From the NCBI RefSeq assembly GCF_963677315.1, contig NZ_OY781939.1, positions 1,364,001 to 1,428,000 on the forward strand: a DNA stretch of 64,000 bases, given 5' to 3'. The position numbers were made by a program, and so were the translations under genes. Source of the DNA: an uncultured Sphaerochaeta sp. (GTDB taxonomy: Bacteria > Spirochaetota > Spirochaetia > Sphaerochaetales > Sphaerochaetaceae). The notes under the pieces are model-generated. The model did no database searches and was not told the DNA's origin. It saw only the letters and a list, made by a program, of their open reading frames with translations. Positions 53,571-61,593 of this stretch are shown here, one piece after another (position 1 is the first letter of the stretch; each line of letters opens with the position of its first letter).

Positions 53571-53999
53571 ATGAACACCAGTCTTGGGCGCTTGATCGCC
53601 ATCCTCCACAGAAACAAGCAGATGTATCTCAATGCCCGCTTGAAGGCCTATGGGATAACCAGCGCTGAGGTGGGAATCCTCATGAGCCTCTATCGTGAGG
53701 AAGGAAGGACACAGGAGGAACTCTCCCAGTGGCTGCATATCGATAAGGCGGCAACCACACGTACCGTGCATGCCCTCGAAGAGAAGGGAATCATCATACG
53801 AAAGCATGATGACAGGGATAGGCGATGCAACCGCATCTATCTCACCGAGAAAGGAAAAGCACTGGAATCTTCAGTAGTTCCTGTGGTCCGTGGCTGGAGT
53901 GAACACATCAGTAAACTTGCTGGCGAAGATACCTACAACAGGCTTTGTAGTGATCTGGAATCCATCTTTACAGCACTGAAAGAGGAGCCGGCACAATGA
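53571..53999 (+). CDS. MarR family transcriptional regulator
   Basis: 142 aa from ATG 53571; the frame also opens at a TTG (53535), but that codon is part of the -35 box. Winged helix at about 30-100 (GILMSLYREEGRTQEELSQWLHIDKAATTRTVHALEEKGIIIRKHDDRDRRCNRIYLTEKG), flanked by dimerisation helices. Its stop overlaps the ATG of the MATE transporter, so this is the usual repressor-efflux pair, expected to be induced by a toxic small molecule. No Shine-Dalgarno. Confidence 0.9.
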   Translation: MNTSLGRLIAILHRNKQMYLNARLKAYGITSAEVGILMSLYREEGRTQEELSQWLHIDKAATTRTVHALEEKGIIIRKHDDRDRRCNRIYLTEKGKALESSVVPVVRGWSEHISKLAGEDTYNRLCSDLESIFTALKEEPAQ

Positions 54000-55366
54000 G
54001 AACCACCACCCTCGAAAAAGAGAACCCTCTTGGCACTGAACCAATCTTCAAGCTGTTGGTCCGCTTCAGTGTTCCAGCCATCGTAGGGATGATGGTCAAT
54101 GCACTCTACAACATTGTTGATAGGATCTACATAGGGAACAGCCCATCCCTCGGGGCTGATGGGATTGCCGGTATTACTATTGTCTTTCCAATCATGATCA
54201 TCCTGATGGCGATGGGGGTACTGTTTGGTATTGGGGGAGCTACGCTCTTTTCCATCCGCCTGGGACAAAAAGAACAAGGGCAAGCACAGGAAGTGATGGG
54301 AAATGCCTTCTTCCTGCTTGTGGTCAGTGGGTTCACCTTCCTGGTACTCGGGCAGATCTTTCTTACCGATATTCTCATCCTCTTTGGAGCAAGTGAACAG
54401 GTACTTCCCTACGCAAGCAGCTACATGCGCATCATCTTCTTTGGAGCGTTGTTCCAGGTAACCAATATGGGAATGAACAACTTCATTCGCGCTGATGGAA
54501 ACCCAAAGATTGCCATGCTTTCCATGTTCCTTGGTGCCGGAACCAATATTGTACTCGATCCCATTTTCATCTATGCCTTGGATTGGGGTATGGCAGGGGC
54601 TGCCATTGCTACGGTGATCAGCCAGATGGTTTCCTTTACCTGGGTACTCTCCTACTTCCTGGGAAAGCGTAGCAGGGTGAAGCTAAAACTAAGCACCATC
54701 CGTCCCCGCCGTCACAATACCCTCTTGATCATAAGCCTCGGATTGCCCGGTTTTGTACTCCAGATAACCAACAGTCTCCTGAACATCATCCTCAATAAAT
54801 CCCTATTGCAGTATGGAGGGGACCTTGGTATCTCAGCCATGGGAATCGTCAACAGCCTGCACACCCTGCTTATCATGCCGGTTATCGGCATCAAGCAAGG
54901 AGTACAGCCTCTGATCAGTTTCAATTTCGGGGCAAAGAAGTATGACCGGGTTAAGGATGCCACCAAGCTTGGCATTATCAGTTCCACCGCTGTGATCATG
55001 GTAGGATACCTAGCTACAAGATTCTTCCCGACCACCATGGTGGCAATGTTCAACCGTGACCCGGCACTGCTCGAGCTCGGAACCTTTGCCCTGACACGTT
55101 GGTTCCTGCTCACCCCACTGGTAGGGTTTCAGATTATCGCAGGAAACTTTTTCCAAGCAATTGGCAAGAGCAGGATTGCACTCCTGCTCACCCTTTCTAG
55201 GCAGGGGTTCTTCCTCATTCCTTCCATCCTGCTCTTCTCACACTTCTTTGGGTTGCAGGGGATCCTCTACTCAGCACCGATTTCCGATCTGCTCTCTTCC
55301 CTGCTGACTGCCATCTTCTTCATTCCCGGCATCCGGGACCTTGAGAAGAATGCACGTTCCATTTAG
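53996..55366 (+). CDS. MATE family multidrug efflux transporter
   Basis: Sodium- or proton-driven exporter in the inner membrane. 456 aa, 12 membrane segments in two similar halves. MepA-like signatures: FSVPAIVGMMVNALYNIVDRIYIG at the start, GIGGATLFSIRLGQKEQGQAQ, MNNFIRADGNPKIAMLSMFLGAGTNIVLDPIFIY, and in the second half GIKQGVQPLISFNFGAKKYDRVKDA. Coupled to marR by ATGA. Its stop shares TTAG with the accA stop on the other strand. Confidence 0.9.
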   Translation: MRTTTLEKENPLGTEPIFKLLVRFSVPAIVGMMVNALYNIVDRIYIGNSPSLGADGIAGITIVFPIMIILMAMGVLFGIGGATLFSIRLGQKEQGQAQEVMGNAFFLLVVSGFTFLVLGQIFLTDILILFGASEQVLPYASSYMRIIFFGALFQVTNMGMNNFIRADGNPKIAMLSMFLGAGTNIVLDPIFIYALDWGMAGAAIATVISQMVSFTWVLSYFLGKRSRVKLKLSTIRPRRHNTLLIISLGLPGFVLQITNSLLNIILNKSLLQYGGDLGISAMGIVNSLHTLLIMPVIGIKQGVQPLISFNFGAKKYDRVKDATKLGIISSTAVIMVGYLATRFFPTTMVAMFNRDPALLELGTFALTRWFLLTPLVGFQIIAGNFFQAIGKSRIALLLTLSRQGFFLIPSILLFSHFFGLQGILYSAPISDLLSSLLTAIFFIPGIRDLEKNARSI

Positions 55367-56280
55367 CGGAAGCTCTGGGTCTTGGTGAAAACCTCAAGAA
55401 GCGGTTGCCACCACTCCTTTCCCCCACTGACTTCCCCGATACCACGAATCTTTTTCAACCGGTATCGTACCAGGTGCTCAGGCCGCTTGCTGCAGAGGTT
55501 GTCAAGGTCACGAATTATGGTTTCCTTGATCAACTGAGCTGTCTCTTTTGGACTCTTTTCCTCAATGATGTCATGAATGACCCCGAACTCCTTCAGGTGC
55601 CGGCTGGTCATCTTCATGGCCTCAGCCGCCTCCTTGGCTTTCGATGGATCACGAAGCAGGATGGAAGCGAACCCTTCAGGGGTAATGACTGAATATACAG
55701 CATTCTCCAGCATGTAGAGCTTATCCCCGATGCCGATACCCAAGGCTCCTCCACTACCACCTTCTCCAATGATAAAACAGAGCACTGGAGTCTTGAGTGT
55801 TGAGAACACCTTCAGGTTCTGGGCGATTGCCTCCCCTATTCCCCTCTCCTCACTCCCAAGTCCGGGGTATGCTCCAGGGGTGTCAATGAAACAGACCACG
55901 GGACGGCCGAATTTCTCTGCCTGCTTGGCAAGACGCAACGCCTTACGATATCCTTCAGGATTACTCATTCCATAGTTGCAGGAAACATTCTCCCTGAAAT
56001 TGGCACCCTTCCGGTTTCCGATGAAAGTGACGGCCCTGCCCCCTACCATTCCAATGCCACCGATCATGGCAGGATCATCCCCATAGGTTCTGTCCCCGTG
56101 CAGCTCCATGAACTGGTCACAGATCATGTTGATGAAGGCCTTTGCTCCTGTTCTTCCACTTTGGCGGGAGAGAAGCACACAATCCCATGATGATTTTGCC
56201 TCACAAGTCTGGCTGGTGCTGAGAATGGATTCAATATGTTCTACCGTCTCTTGCAGTACGGGTTTCTTCTTGTCTGCCAT
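55363..56280 (-). CDS. accA: Acetyl-CoA carboxylase carboxyltransferase, alpha subunit
   Basis: Moves the carboxyl from carboxybiotin to acetyl-CoA with AccD, giving malonyl-CoA. 305 aa, a little shorter than the ~317 of E. coli. Crotonase-like fold: LHGDRTYGDDPAMIGGIGMVGG, FRENVSCNYGMSNPEGYRKALRLAKQAEKFGRPVVCFIDTPGAYPG and GEGGSGGALGIGIGDKLYML. Last of accB-accC-accD-accA, 3 bp after accD. Confidence 0.95.
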   Translation of the reverse strand: MADKKKPVLQETVEHIESILSTSQTCEAKSSWDCVLLSRQSGRTGAKAFINMICDQFMELHGDRTYGDDPAMIGGIGMVGGRAVTFIGNRKGANFRENVSCNYGMSNPEGYRKALRLAKQAEKFGRPVVCFIDTPGAYPGLGSEERGIGEAIAQNLKVFSTLKTPVLCFIIGEGGSGGALGIGIGDKLYMLENAVYSVITPEGFASILLRDPSKAKEAAEAMKMTSRHLKEFGVIHDIIEEKSPKETAQLIKETIIRDLDNLCSKRPEHLVRYRLKKIRGIGEVSGGKEWWQPLLEVFTKTQSFR

Positions 56281-56283
56281 GGA

Positions 56284-57054
56284 TTAGGCCCTCCTTGTGT
56301 GGGTTTCAATCAGGAAGGAGAGGGTCTCTCTCAGCTTCTTGCGCTCAACAATGGAATCGATGAAACCCTTCTCAAGCTGGAACTCTGAGCGCTGGAACCC
56401 TTCAGGGAGCTTCTCTCCGATGGTTCCCTCGATTACCCTCGGTCCAGCAAATCCGATAATTGCCCCGGGTTCTGCGAGTATGACGTCCCCAAGCATAGCA
56501 AAGGAGGCTGTCACACCACCGGTGGTGGGATTGGTCAAGACAAGAAAGAGTGGGGTTCGGGTTTCTTCCAAGAGCGCGGCAGCACTGGCTGTCTTTGCCA
56601 TCTGCATCAAGCTGAAGATTCCTTCCTGCATCCTGGCTCCTCCACTTGCGGTGAAGATAACCACAGGATCCCCACTGAGAGCTCCCTCGATCATGGCCTG
56701 GGTGATTTTCTCTCCCACTACCGAACCCATGCTGCCTCCCATGAAAGCGAAGGACATAATACCGACAACCACGGGCTTTCCCTCAATTGTACATCGACCG
56801 ATGCTGGCAGCGTCACTCAGCGAGGATTTCTTTTGGTTCTCTTTCAGCTTCTCCTCATACCCTGCAAGGGAGATGGGGTTCATCGACTGCATTCCACTAC
56901 TCATCTCCTTGAACGATCCTTCATCTGCAAAGAGATCAAGGCGTTCTTGTACAGTAAGCGGAAAATGAAAATTGCAATATGGGCAGATCTTATGCTCCCC
57001 TACCTGTACATCTTTCTGGCACTGGGGGCATCGTTTCAAAACTTCGTTTGACAT
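56284..57054 (-). CDS. accD: Acetyl-CoA carboxylase carboxyltransferase, beta subunit
   Basis: Zinc-containing partner of AccA. 256 aa, near the lower end for AccD. N-terminal zinc ribbon with Cys9, Cys12, Cys24 and Cys27 (CPQC...CPYC), then crotonase-like fold with FTASGGARMQEGIFSLMQMAKT and PTTGGVTASFAMLGDVILAEPGAIIGFAGPRVIE. In an operon with accC (3 bp before) and accA (3 bp after). Confidence 0.95.
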   Translation of the reverse strand: MSNEVLKRCPQCQKDVQVGEHKICPYCNFHFPLTVQERLDLFADEGSFKEMSSGMQSMNPISLAGYEEKLKENQKKSSLSDAASIGRCTIEGKPVVVGIMSFAFMGGSMGSVVGEKITQAMIEGALSGDPVVIFTASGGARMQEGIFSLMQMAKTASAAALLEETRTPLFLVLTNPTTGGVTASFAMLGDVILAEPGAIIGFAGPRVIEGTIGEKLPEGFQRSEFQLEKGFIDSIVERKKLRETLSFLIETHTRRA

Positions 57055-57057
57055 TGG

Positions 57058-58380
57058 TTATTTCTCCTGTTCACAAACCTTCTGGTAGAGGTCTGTAGTG
57101 AAGCGACCACTCCTGAACTGTTTGGAGGCGATGAGGCGTTTTTGCTCTTCCAAGTTGGTGGTTACCCCTTGGATGTTCACTTCCTCCAAGGCCCTGAGCA
57201 TTACGGCTATGCCCTGGTCCCTGTCAGGAGCCCAGATGATGATCTTCGCCACCATTGAGTCGTAATAAGGACTGAGAATGGATCCGGCCTCAAGATGGGA
57301 ATCCACTCGTACAAAGGGACCTGAAGGCATTTGAAGCGTGGTGATAACCCCAGCAGAAAGTGCATTGATCCTACACTCAAGAGCGTATCCAGAGAGACGG
57401 ATATCTTTTTGCTTAAAGGGAAGCTTATTCCCCTGTGCTATCCTGATCTGTGCCTGTACCAGATCAAGGGAACTTACCAGTTCACTTACCGGATGCTCGA
57501 CCTGTAGGCGTGCATTCACTTCCATGAAGTAGTATGCTTCCCCCTCAACGAGGAACTCCACGGTTCCAGCGCCTCGGTAGCCCAAATCCTTGAATAGTCT
57601 CACTGAGTCATTGCACATCGCCTTTCTCAGGCCTTCATCAAGGATTGGAGATGGACTCTCTTCAAGCAGCTTCTGATGATTCTTCTGCACTGAACAGTCT
57701 CGCTCACCTAGGTGTACCACCCCGCCCTGACCATCGGCCAAGAGCTGGATTTCCACGTGCCGTGGCTGTTCAAGGAACCGTTCCATATGCACCGAGGCAT
57801 CCCCAAAGAAGGCGAGCGCCTCCTTTCGGGCAAGCTGCAAGGACTGCTCGAGGTGTTCCTCTTTCCTTACAATACGCATACCTCTACCACCACCACCTGA
57901 AGCAGCCTTGAGGATGATGGGGTAACCGATCTGCTCGGCAGTTTTCTTTGCATCTGCAAGATCAACAAGCGCTTCACTACTGCCCGGGGTGATGGGAATT
58001 CCAGCAGCAAGGGCAGCCTGCCTTGCAGCAACCTTGTTCCCAAGTAATGCAATCGTCTTACTCTCAGGACCAATGAACACAAGCCCTGCATCCTCCACCT
58101 GCTTTGCAAAATCAGCATTCTCTGAGAGGAATCCTACCCCAGGGTGGATGGCATCACAGCGAAGTGCACAGGCAGTGGTAATAATATTCCGTACATTCAG
58201 GTAGCTCTTGTCTGTTTGTGCTTCTCCAATACAGACAGCCTCGTCTGCCATGGAAACAGGCAGACCCAGGGCATCGGCAGTGGAATAGACAGCAACAGTT
58301 TTGATTCCCAGATCACGGCACGCCCTGATAATACGTACTGCAATCTCTGCACGGTTTGCGACGAGCAGTTTCTTGATCAT
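57058..58380 (-). CDS. accC: Biotin carboxylase subunit of acetyl-CoA carboxylase
   Basis: ATP-dependent carboxylation of the biotin on AccB. 440 aa, full length. N-terminal LLVANRAEIAVRIIRACRDLGI, ATP-grasp loop ILKAASGGGGRGMRIV, RHVEIQLLADGQGGVVHLGERDCSVQ and EFLVEGEAYYFMEVNARLQVEHPVSELV. ATGA overlap with accB. A pyruvate or propionyl-CoA carboxylase subunit would look similar, but the accBCDA order settles the role. Confidence 0.94.
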   Translation of the reverse strand: MIKKLLVANRAEIAVRIIRACRDLGIKTVAVYSTADALGLPVSMADEAVCIGEAQTDKSYLNVRNIITTACALRCDAIHPGVGFLSENADFAKQVEDAGLVFIGPESKTIALLGNKVAARQAALAAGIPITPGSSEALVDLADAKKTAEQIGYPIILKAASGGGGRGMRIVRKEEHLEQSLQLARKEALAFFGDASVHMERFLEQPRHVEIQLLADGQGGVVHLGERDCSVQKNHQKLLEESPSPILDEGLRKAMCNDSVRLFKDLGYRGAGTVEFLVEGEAYYFMEVNARLQVEHPVSELVSSLDLVQAQIRIAQGNKLPFKQKDIRLSGYALECRINALSAGVITTLQMPSGPFVRVDSHLEAGSILSPYYDSMVAKIIIWAPDRDQGIAVMLRALEEVNIQGVTTNLEEQKRLIASKQFRSGRFTTDLYQKVCEQEK

Positions 58381-58826
58381 AGTTTCTTGACCTTGAAAAG
58401 AGGCTGGCCAAATTCCACCAGCTGTTCAGGCTTGGCAAGTATTTCCACAATTTCACATGAGTAATCACTCTCAAGCTGGTTCATCAGCTTCATTGCTTCA
58501 ATCGTGCAGATAACGTCCCCGCTCTCCACTTTGCTACCAACCTTCACATATGGAGGCGCATCAGGAGCCGGGGTTAGGTAGAAGGTCCCCACAATTGGAC
58601 TGGTGATGGTCTCCAGTTCTGCTGTGCTGGTTGGAGTAGTTGATGCTGTTTCTGCTTCATGAACGGTCGGTGTCATGGTCGTAACAGGTTGGGCGATGGC
58701 CTGGCCAGCAACGGGTCTTTTCAGTTTGAGTGAGAAGCGTGAGCAGGAAAGCTCAAGCTCGCTTAGGGTACTGGAATCAAATAGGGTAAGGACCTCACGG
58801 AGGTCCATGTGTTCAATACTATCCAT
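58377..58826 (-). CDS. accB: Biotin carboxyl carrier protein
   Basis: Carries biotin between AccC and AccAD. 149 aa from ATG 58826, chosen because GAGG stands 6 nt upstream and MDSIEHMDLREVLTLFDSS aligns with usual AccB N-termini. The frame also starts at ATG 58877, adding 17 residues, just behind the promoter. N-terminal domain, then an Ala/Pro/Thr-rich flexible linker (about 40-75), then the biotinyl domain with target Lys113 in TIEAMKLMNQLES. First gene of accBCDA, divergent from fabH. Confidence 0.92.
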   Translation of the reverse strand: MDSIEHMDLREVLTLFDSSTLSELELSCSRFSLKLKRPVAGQAIAQPVTTMTPTVHEAETASTTPTSTAELETITSPIVGTFYLTPAPDAPPYVKVGSKVESGDVICTIEAMKLMNQLESDYSCEIVEILAKPEQLVEFGQPLFKVKKL

Positions 58827-58886
58827 AATATTCCTCATAACAAGATGGGGATGGGATGCTTTAACAAATGCATCCATACGAATTTA

Positions 58887-58923
58887 ATCATAACAATAAG
58901 GAGTTATAGTGTCAATATTGACA
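58887..58923. promoter_or_regulatory. Divergent acc/fab promoter with shared -35 palindrome
   Basis: TGTCAATATTGACA (58910-58923) is a perfect 14-bp palindrome that supplies a TTGACA to each strand. For acc, TTGACA (58915-58910), 17 bp, TATGAT (58892-58887), +1 near 58880. For fab, TTGACA (58918-58923) with a weaker -10 region around 58939-58946. A repressor on this one site would control malonyl-CoA and fatty-acid synthesis together. No FapR or FabR gene is in the window. Confidence 0.6.
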
Positions 58924-58967
58924 TTATTCTCAAAATTGTAATAATGATATACCTATGTTATGTACCC

Positions 58968-58975
58968 AAGGAGGG
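58968..58975 (+). promoter_or_regulatory. Ribosome binding site that sets a TTG start for fabH
   Basis: AAGGAGGG lies five bases before TTG 58981. The in-frame ATG at 58960 is upstream of this site and would put it inside the gene. Confidence 0.7.
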
Positions 58976-58980
58976 AGCCA

Positions 58981-59937
58981 TTGAAGCCTCCACAATCGAT
59001 ACACATCACCGCCCTTGGCAGTTACGCGCCGCCGAGGGTGGTAACTAATAATGACCTGAGCCATATGGTCGACACGAGTGATGCGTGGATCCAAAGTCAC
59101 ACTGGGATCAGAGAACGACATATTGCCGGTGAAGAAGAGACGACCAGCAATCTCGCCTACAAAGCCATCGAGGATCTCCTTGCAAGCTACAACCTGGAAG
59201 CATCCCACATTGATGGTATTGTCTGTGCAACAGCTACCCCGGACTATCCTGGGTTTCCTTCTGTTGCCTGTATGATCGCAGAACAATTCGGCATAACCGG
59301 ACCAGCTCTGGATGTAAGTGCCGGTTGCACCGGCTTCATCTACGCCTTGGAAGTAGCCCGGGCCATGATCGCCACGGGTTCCATGAAGAATGCCCTCGTG
59401 GTAGGAGCAGAAAAACTCTCAGGTGTAGTTGACTGGAAAGACCGAAACACCTGCGTACTCTTTGGAGATGGAGCAGGATGCGCTTTGCTTGAATGCTCAG
59501 ACCAAGAGGAAACGGGTCTCATCGACACCTTGCTCAAGGCTGAAGCCGCCGGGACCAAGGCTCTGACCATCCATCCTGAAACACATGCCATCGAGATGGA
59601 CGGCCGAGCGGTCTACTCCTTTGCGGTGAGAACGATTGGAGATACCATCCTGGCACTGGTTGAACGAAATAATCTGAATCTGGATTCCATTGACTGGATT
59701 GTCCCGCACCAAGCAAACCGAAGAATCATCCAGGCCTGTTCCAAGCGGTACGGAATCGCAGAAGAGAAGTTCTACATGAACATCGATCGATTTGCCAACA
59801 CCTCAGCGGCATCCATCCCACTTGCACTCAGGGAGATGGACAGAGCAGGATTGCTCAAGAAGGGCCATAAAATTCTGATGGTTGGATTCGGAGCAGGACT
59901 GACCTACGGAGGAACTCTACTTACATGGACGTATTGA
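58981..59937 (+). CDS. fabH: 3-oxoacyl-ACP synthase III
   Basis: Starts fatty-acid chains by condensing acetyl-CoA (or a branched acyl-CoA) with malonyl-ACP. 318 aa from the TTG at 58981 behind AAGGAGGG. Thiolase fold with the Cys-His-Asn triad: Cys116 in SAGCTGFIYALE, His in VPHQANRRII, Asn in RFANTSAASIPLAL. The N-terminus (ITALGSYAPPRVVTNNDL) is typical. First gene of fabH-D-G-F-Z-V; the end overlaps fabD by 13 bp. Confidence 0.95.
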   Translation: MKPPQSIHITALGSYAPPRVVTNNDLSHMVDTSDAWIQSHTGIRERHIAGEEETTSNLAYKAIEDLLASYNLEASHIDGIVCATATPDYPGFPSVACMIAEQFGITGPALDVSAGCTGFIYALEVARAMIATGSMKNALVVGAEKLSGVVDWKDRNTCVLFGDGAGCALLECSDQEETGLIDTLLKAEAAGTKALTIHPETHAIEMDGRAVYSFAVRTIGDTILALVERNNLNLDSIDWIVPHQANRRIIQACSKRYGIAEEKFYMNIDRFANTSAASIPLALREMDRAGLLKKGHKILMVGFGAGLTYGGTLLTWTY

Positions 59938-60881
59938 TAGCACTCTACCCCGGACAGGGGTCGCAGAAACCGAAGATGGCCCTGGATCTCTATGATGCAA
60001 GCAAGCAGGTAAGAGATCTCTTTGCACTCGCAAGTGATGTCAGTGGCCTGGACTTATACCGATTGCTCGCTGAAGGCAGCGAAGAGGAATTGAAACAGAC
60101 TGTAGCCACTCAGCTTGCGGTAACCCTTGCCAGTCGAAGTGCATACCTGAGGCTTACCGAGCTTGGATTCTCATTTGCTGCCCATAGTGGGTTCAGCCTC
60201 GGCGAACTCTCTGCCTTTGCAGGAGGAGGCATCCTCGATGATGAAACGCTTTTCTCCTTGATCAACAAACGGGCAGTATTGATGGACGAAGAAGCAAGAA
60301 AGATTGAAGAGGCACAGGGAAAGCTGGGGATGGCAGCCATCATTGGGTTGGACTATGCAACAGTTGAACAAGCCCTGGAAGAAGCACAAATCCCAGGACT
60401 GTATGCATCCAATGACAACAGCACTACACAGGTAGTTATCGCTGGTTTGCAGGAGAGCATCGCCCAAGGTAAGGAAGTCCTGCAGGCAAAGGGAGCGAGG
60501 AGAGTCATTCCCCTGAGGGTTTCCGGTCCATTCCACACCCCCTTCATGGAGGGAGCAACTGAACCCTTCTCTTCCTACTTGCAAACACTCAATTTCAAGA
60601 ATCCCCACTCCTTGGTGATTTCGAGTGTGGATGGGGATGTGATCAAGGACTCTCAGCAAGCAAAGGAGCATCTGGCAATGCAATTGGCAAAACCTGTGCG
60701 CTGGACGGAGGCAATGAAGCATCTCTCTTCCTTGGCACAGGAGAAGCATGCACAGGTAGCTGAAACCGGGTTTGGAACGGTACTCAGCGGGCTTTGGAAG
60801 AACAGTAATGCGGAAATCCCTTGCCGAAATCTCGGCAGTGAGGATGCAATCTGGAATTACAAGAAGGAATTGGAATCATGA
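59925..60881 (+). CDS. fabD: Malonyl-CoA:ACP transacylase
   Basis: Loads malonyl onto acyl carrier protein. 318 aa. YPGQGSQKPKM near the start, nucleophile Ser91 in GFSLGELSAFAG (the usual GHSLGEY elbow with Phe in place of His), and catalytic His in VSGPFHTPFM. It overlaps fabH and fabG (ATGA), so translation is coupled. Length is normal. Confidence 0.93.
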   Translation: MDVLIALYPGQGSQKPKMALDLYDASKQVRDLFALASDVSGLDLYRLLAEGSEEELKQTVATQLAVTLASRSAYLRLTELGFSFAAHSGFSLGELSAFAGGGILDDETLFSLINKRAVLMDEEARKIEEAQGKLGMAAIIGLDYATVEQALEEAQIPGLYASNDNSTTQVVIAGLQESIAQGKEVLQAKGARRVIPLRVSGPFHTPFMEGATEPFSSYLQTLNFKNPHSLVISSVDGDVIKDSQQAKEHLAMQLAKPVRWTEAMKHLSSLAQEKHAQVAETGFGTVLSGLWKNSNAEIPCRNLGSEDAIWNYKKELES

Positions 60882-61582
60882 GTGAAAAGAAACACGCCCT
60901 GGTGACCGGAGGGTCACGGGGAATTGGTAGAACAATCATAGAGACATTGCTGAATGAAGGATACGAAGTTTGGTACCTCTCCAGGAGCAAGGCAGAAGGA
61001 CTGGAAGCAAATCACATCAGTTGTGATATGGCAGACAGGGAGAGTGTTGCCTCCGCACTGGAAGCGGTGGTCAGTGAAGCAACATACATCGATGTCCTGG
61101 TAAACAACGCAGGCATCACCCGTGACGGATTGATCATGAGGATGAAAGATGAAGCCTGGGATGATGTTATTGCCGTCAACCTTACTTCAGTATTCCTCAC
61201 CTGCAGGAGGATCGGTCGACTGATGGCAACCCAGCGAAAAGGAGCCATCGTAAACATCTCCAGCGTGGTCGGGATTGTGGGTAATGGTGGACAGACCAAT
61301 TATGCAGCCAGCAAGGCTGGCATTATTGGATTCTCCAAGAGCCTTGCCAAGGAACTTGCCGGAAGAAATGTACGGGTCAATGTGGTAGCCCCTGGATTCA
61401 TTGAGACTGCCATGACTGAGGTACTTTCAGAGAAGTTGAAGGACCAGATCAAAGATCAGATTCCCCTGTCAAGAATTGGAAATACGGAAGAGGTTGCCCA
61501 GAGCGTGGCCTTCCTCGCAAGCGATAAAGCATCCTACATCACCGGCCAGGTTCTGGCTGTCGATGGTGGGATGGCAATGTAA
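60878..61582 (+). CDS. fabG: 3-oxoacyl-ACP reductase
   Basis: NADPH-dependent reduction of 3-oxoacyl-ACP. 234 aa, about ten short of the usual length, mostly in the region after the first helix. SDR motifs: TGGSRGIGRT, NNAGITRDGL, catalytic Ser in SSVVGIVGNGG, YAASKAG, and the PGFIETAMT and GQVLAVDGGMAM ends that distinguish FabG. Located between fabD and fabF. acpP, often found at this point in fab clusters, is absent. Confidence 0.93.
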   Translation: MSEKKHALVTGGSRGIGRTIIETLLNEGYEVWYLSRSKAEGLEANHISCDMADRESVASALEAVVSEATYIDVLVNNAGITRDGLIMRMKDEAWDDVIAVNLTSVFLTCRRIGRLMATQRKGAIVNISSVVGIVGNGGQTNYAASKAGIIGFSKSLAKELAGRNVRVNVVAPGFIETAMTEVLSEKLKDQIKDQIPLSRIGNTEEVAQSVAFLASDKASYITGQVLAVDGGMAM

Positions 61583-61593
61583 GGAGTCAAGAG

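Noticed and set aside
56297..56968. Long open frame antisense to accD
   Set aside because: Shadow of accD; serine/proline-rich translation with no recognisable motif.
58826..58877. Treating accB as a leaderless gene starting at ATG 58877
   Set aside because: The promoter would allow it, but ATG 58826 has a proper GAGG site and gives the normal AccB N-terminus, so the shorter form is preferred.
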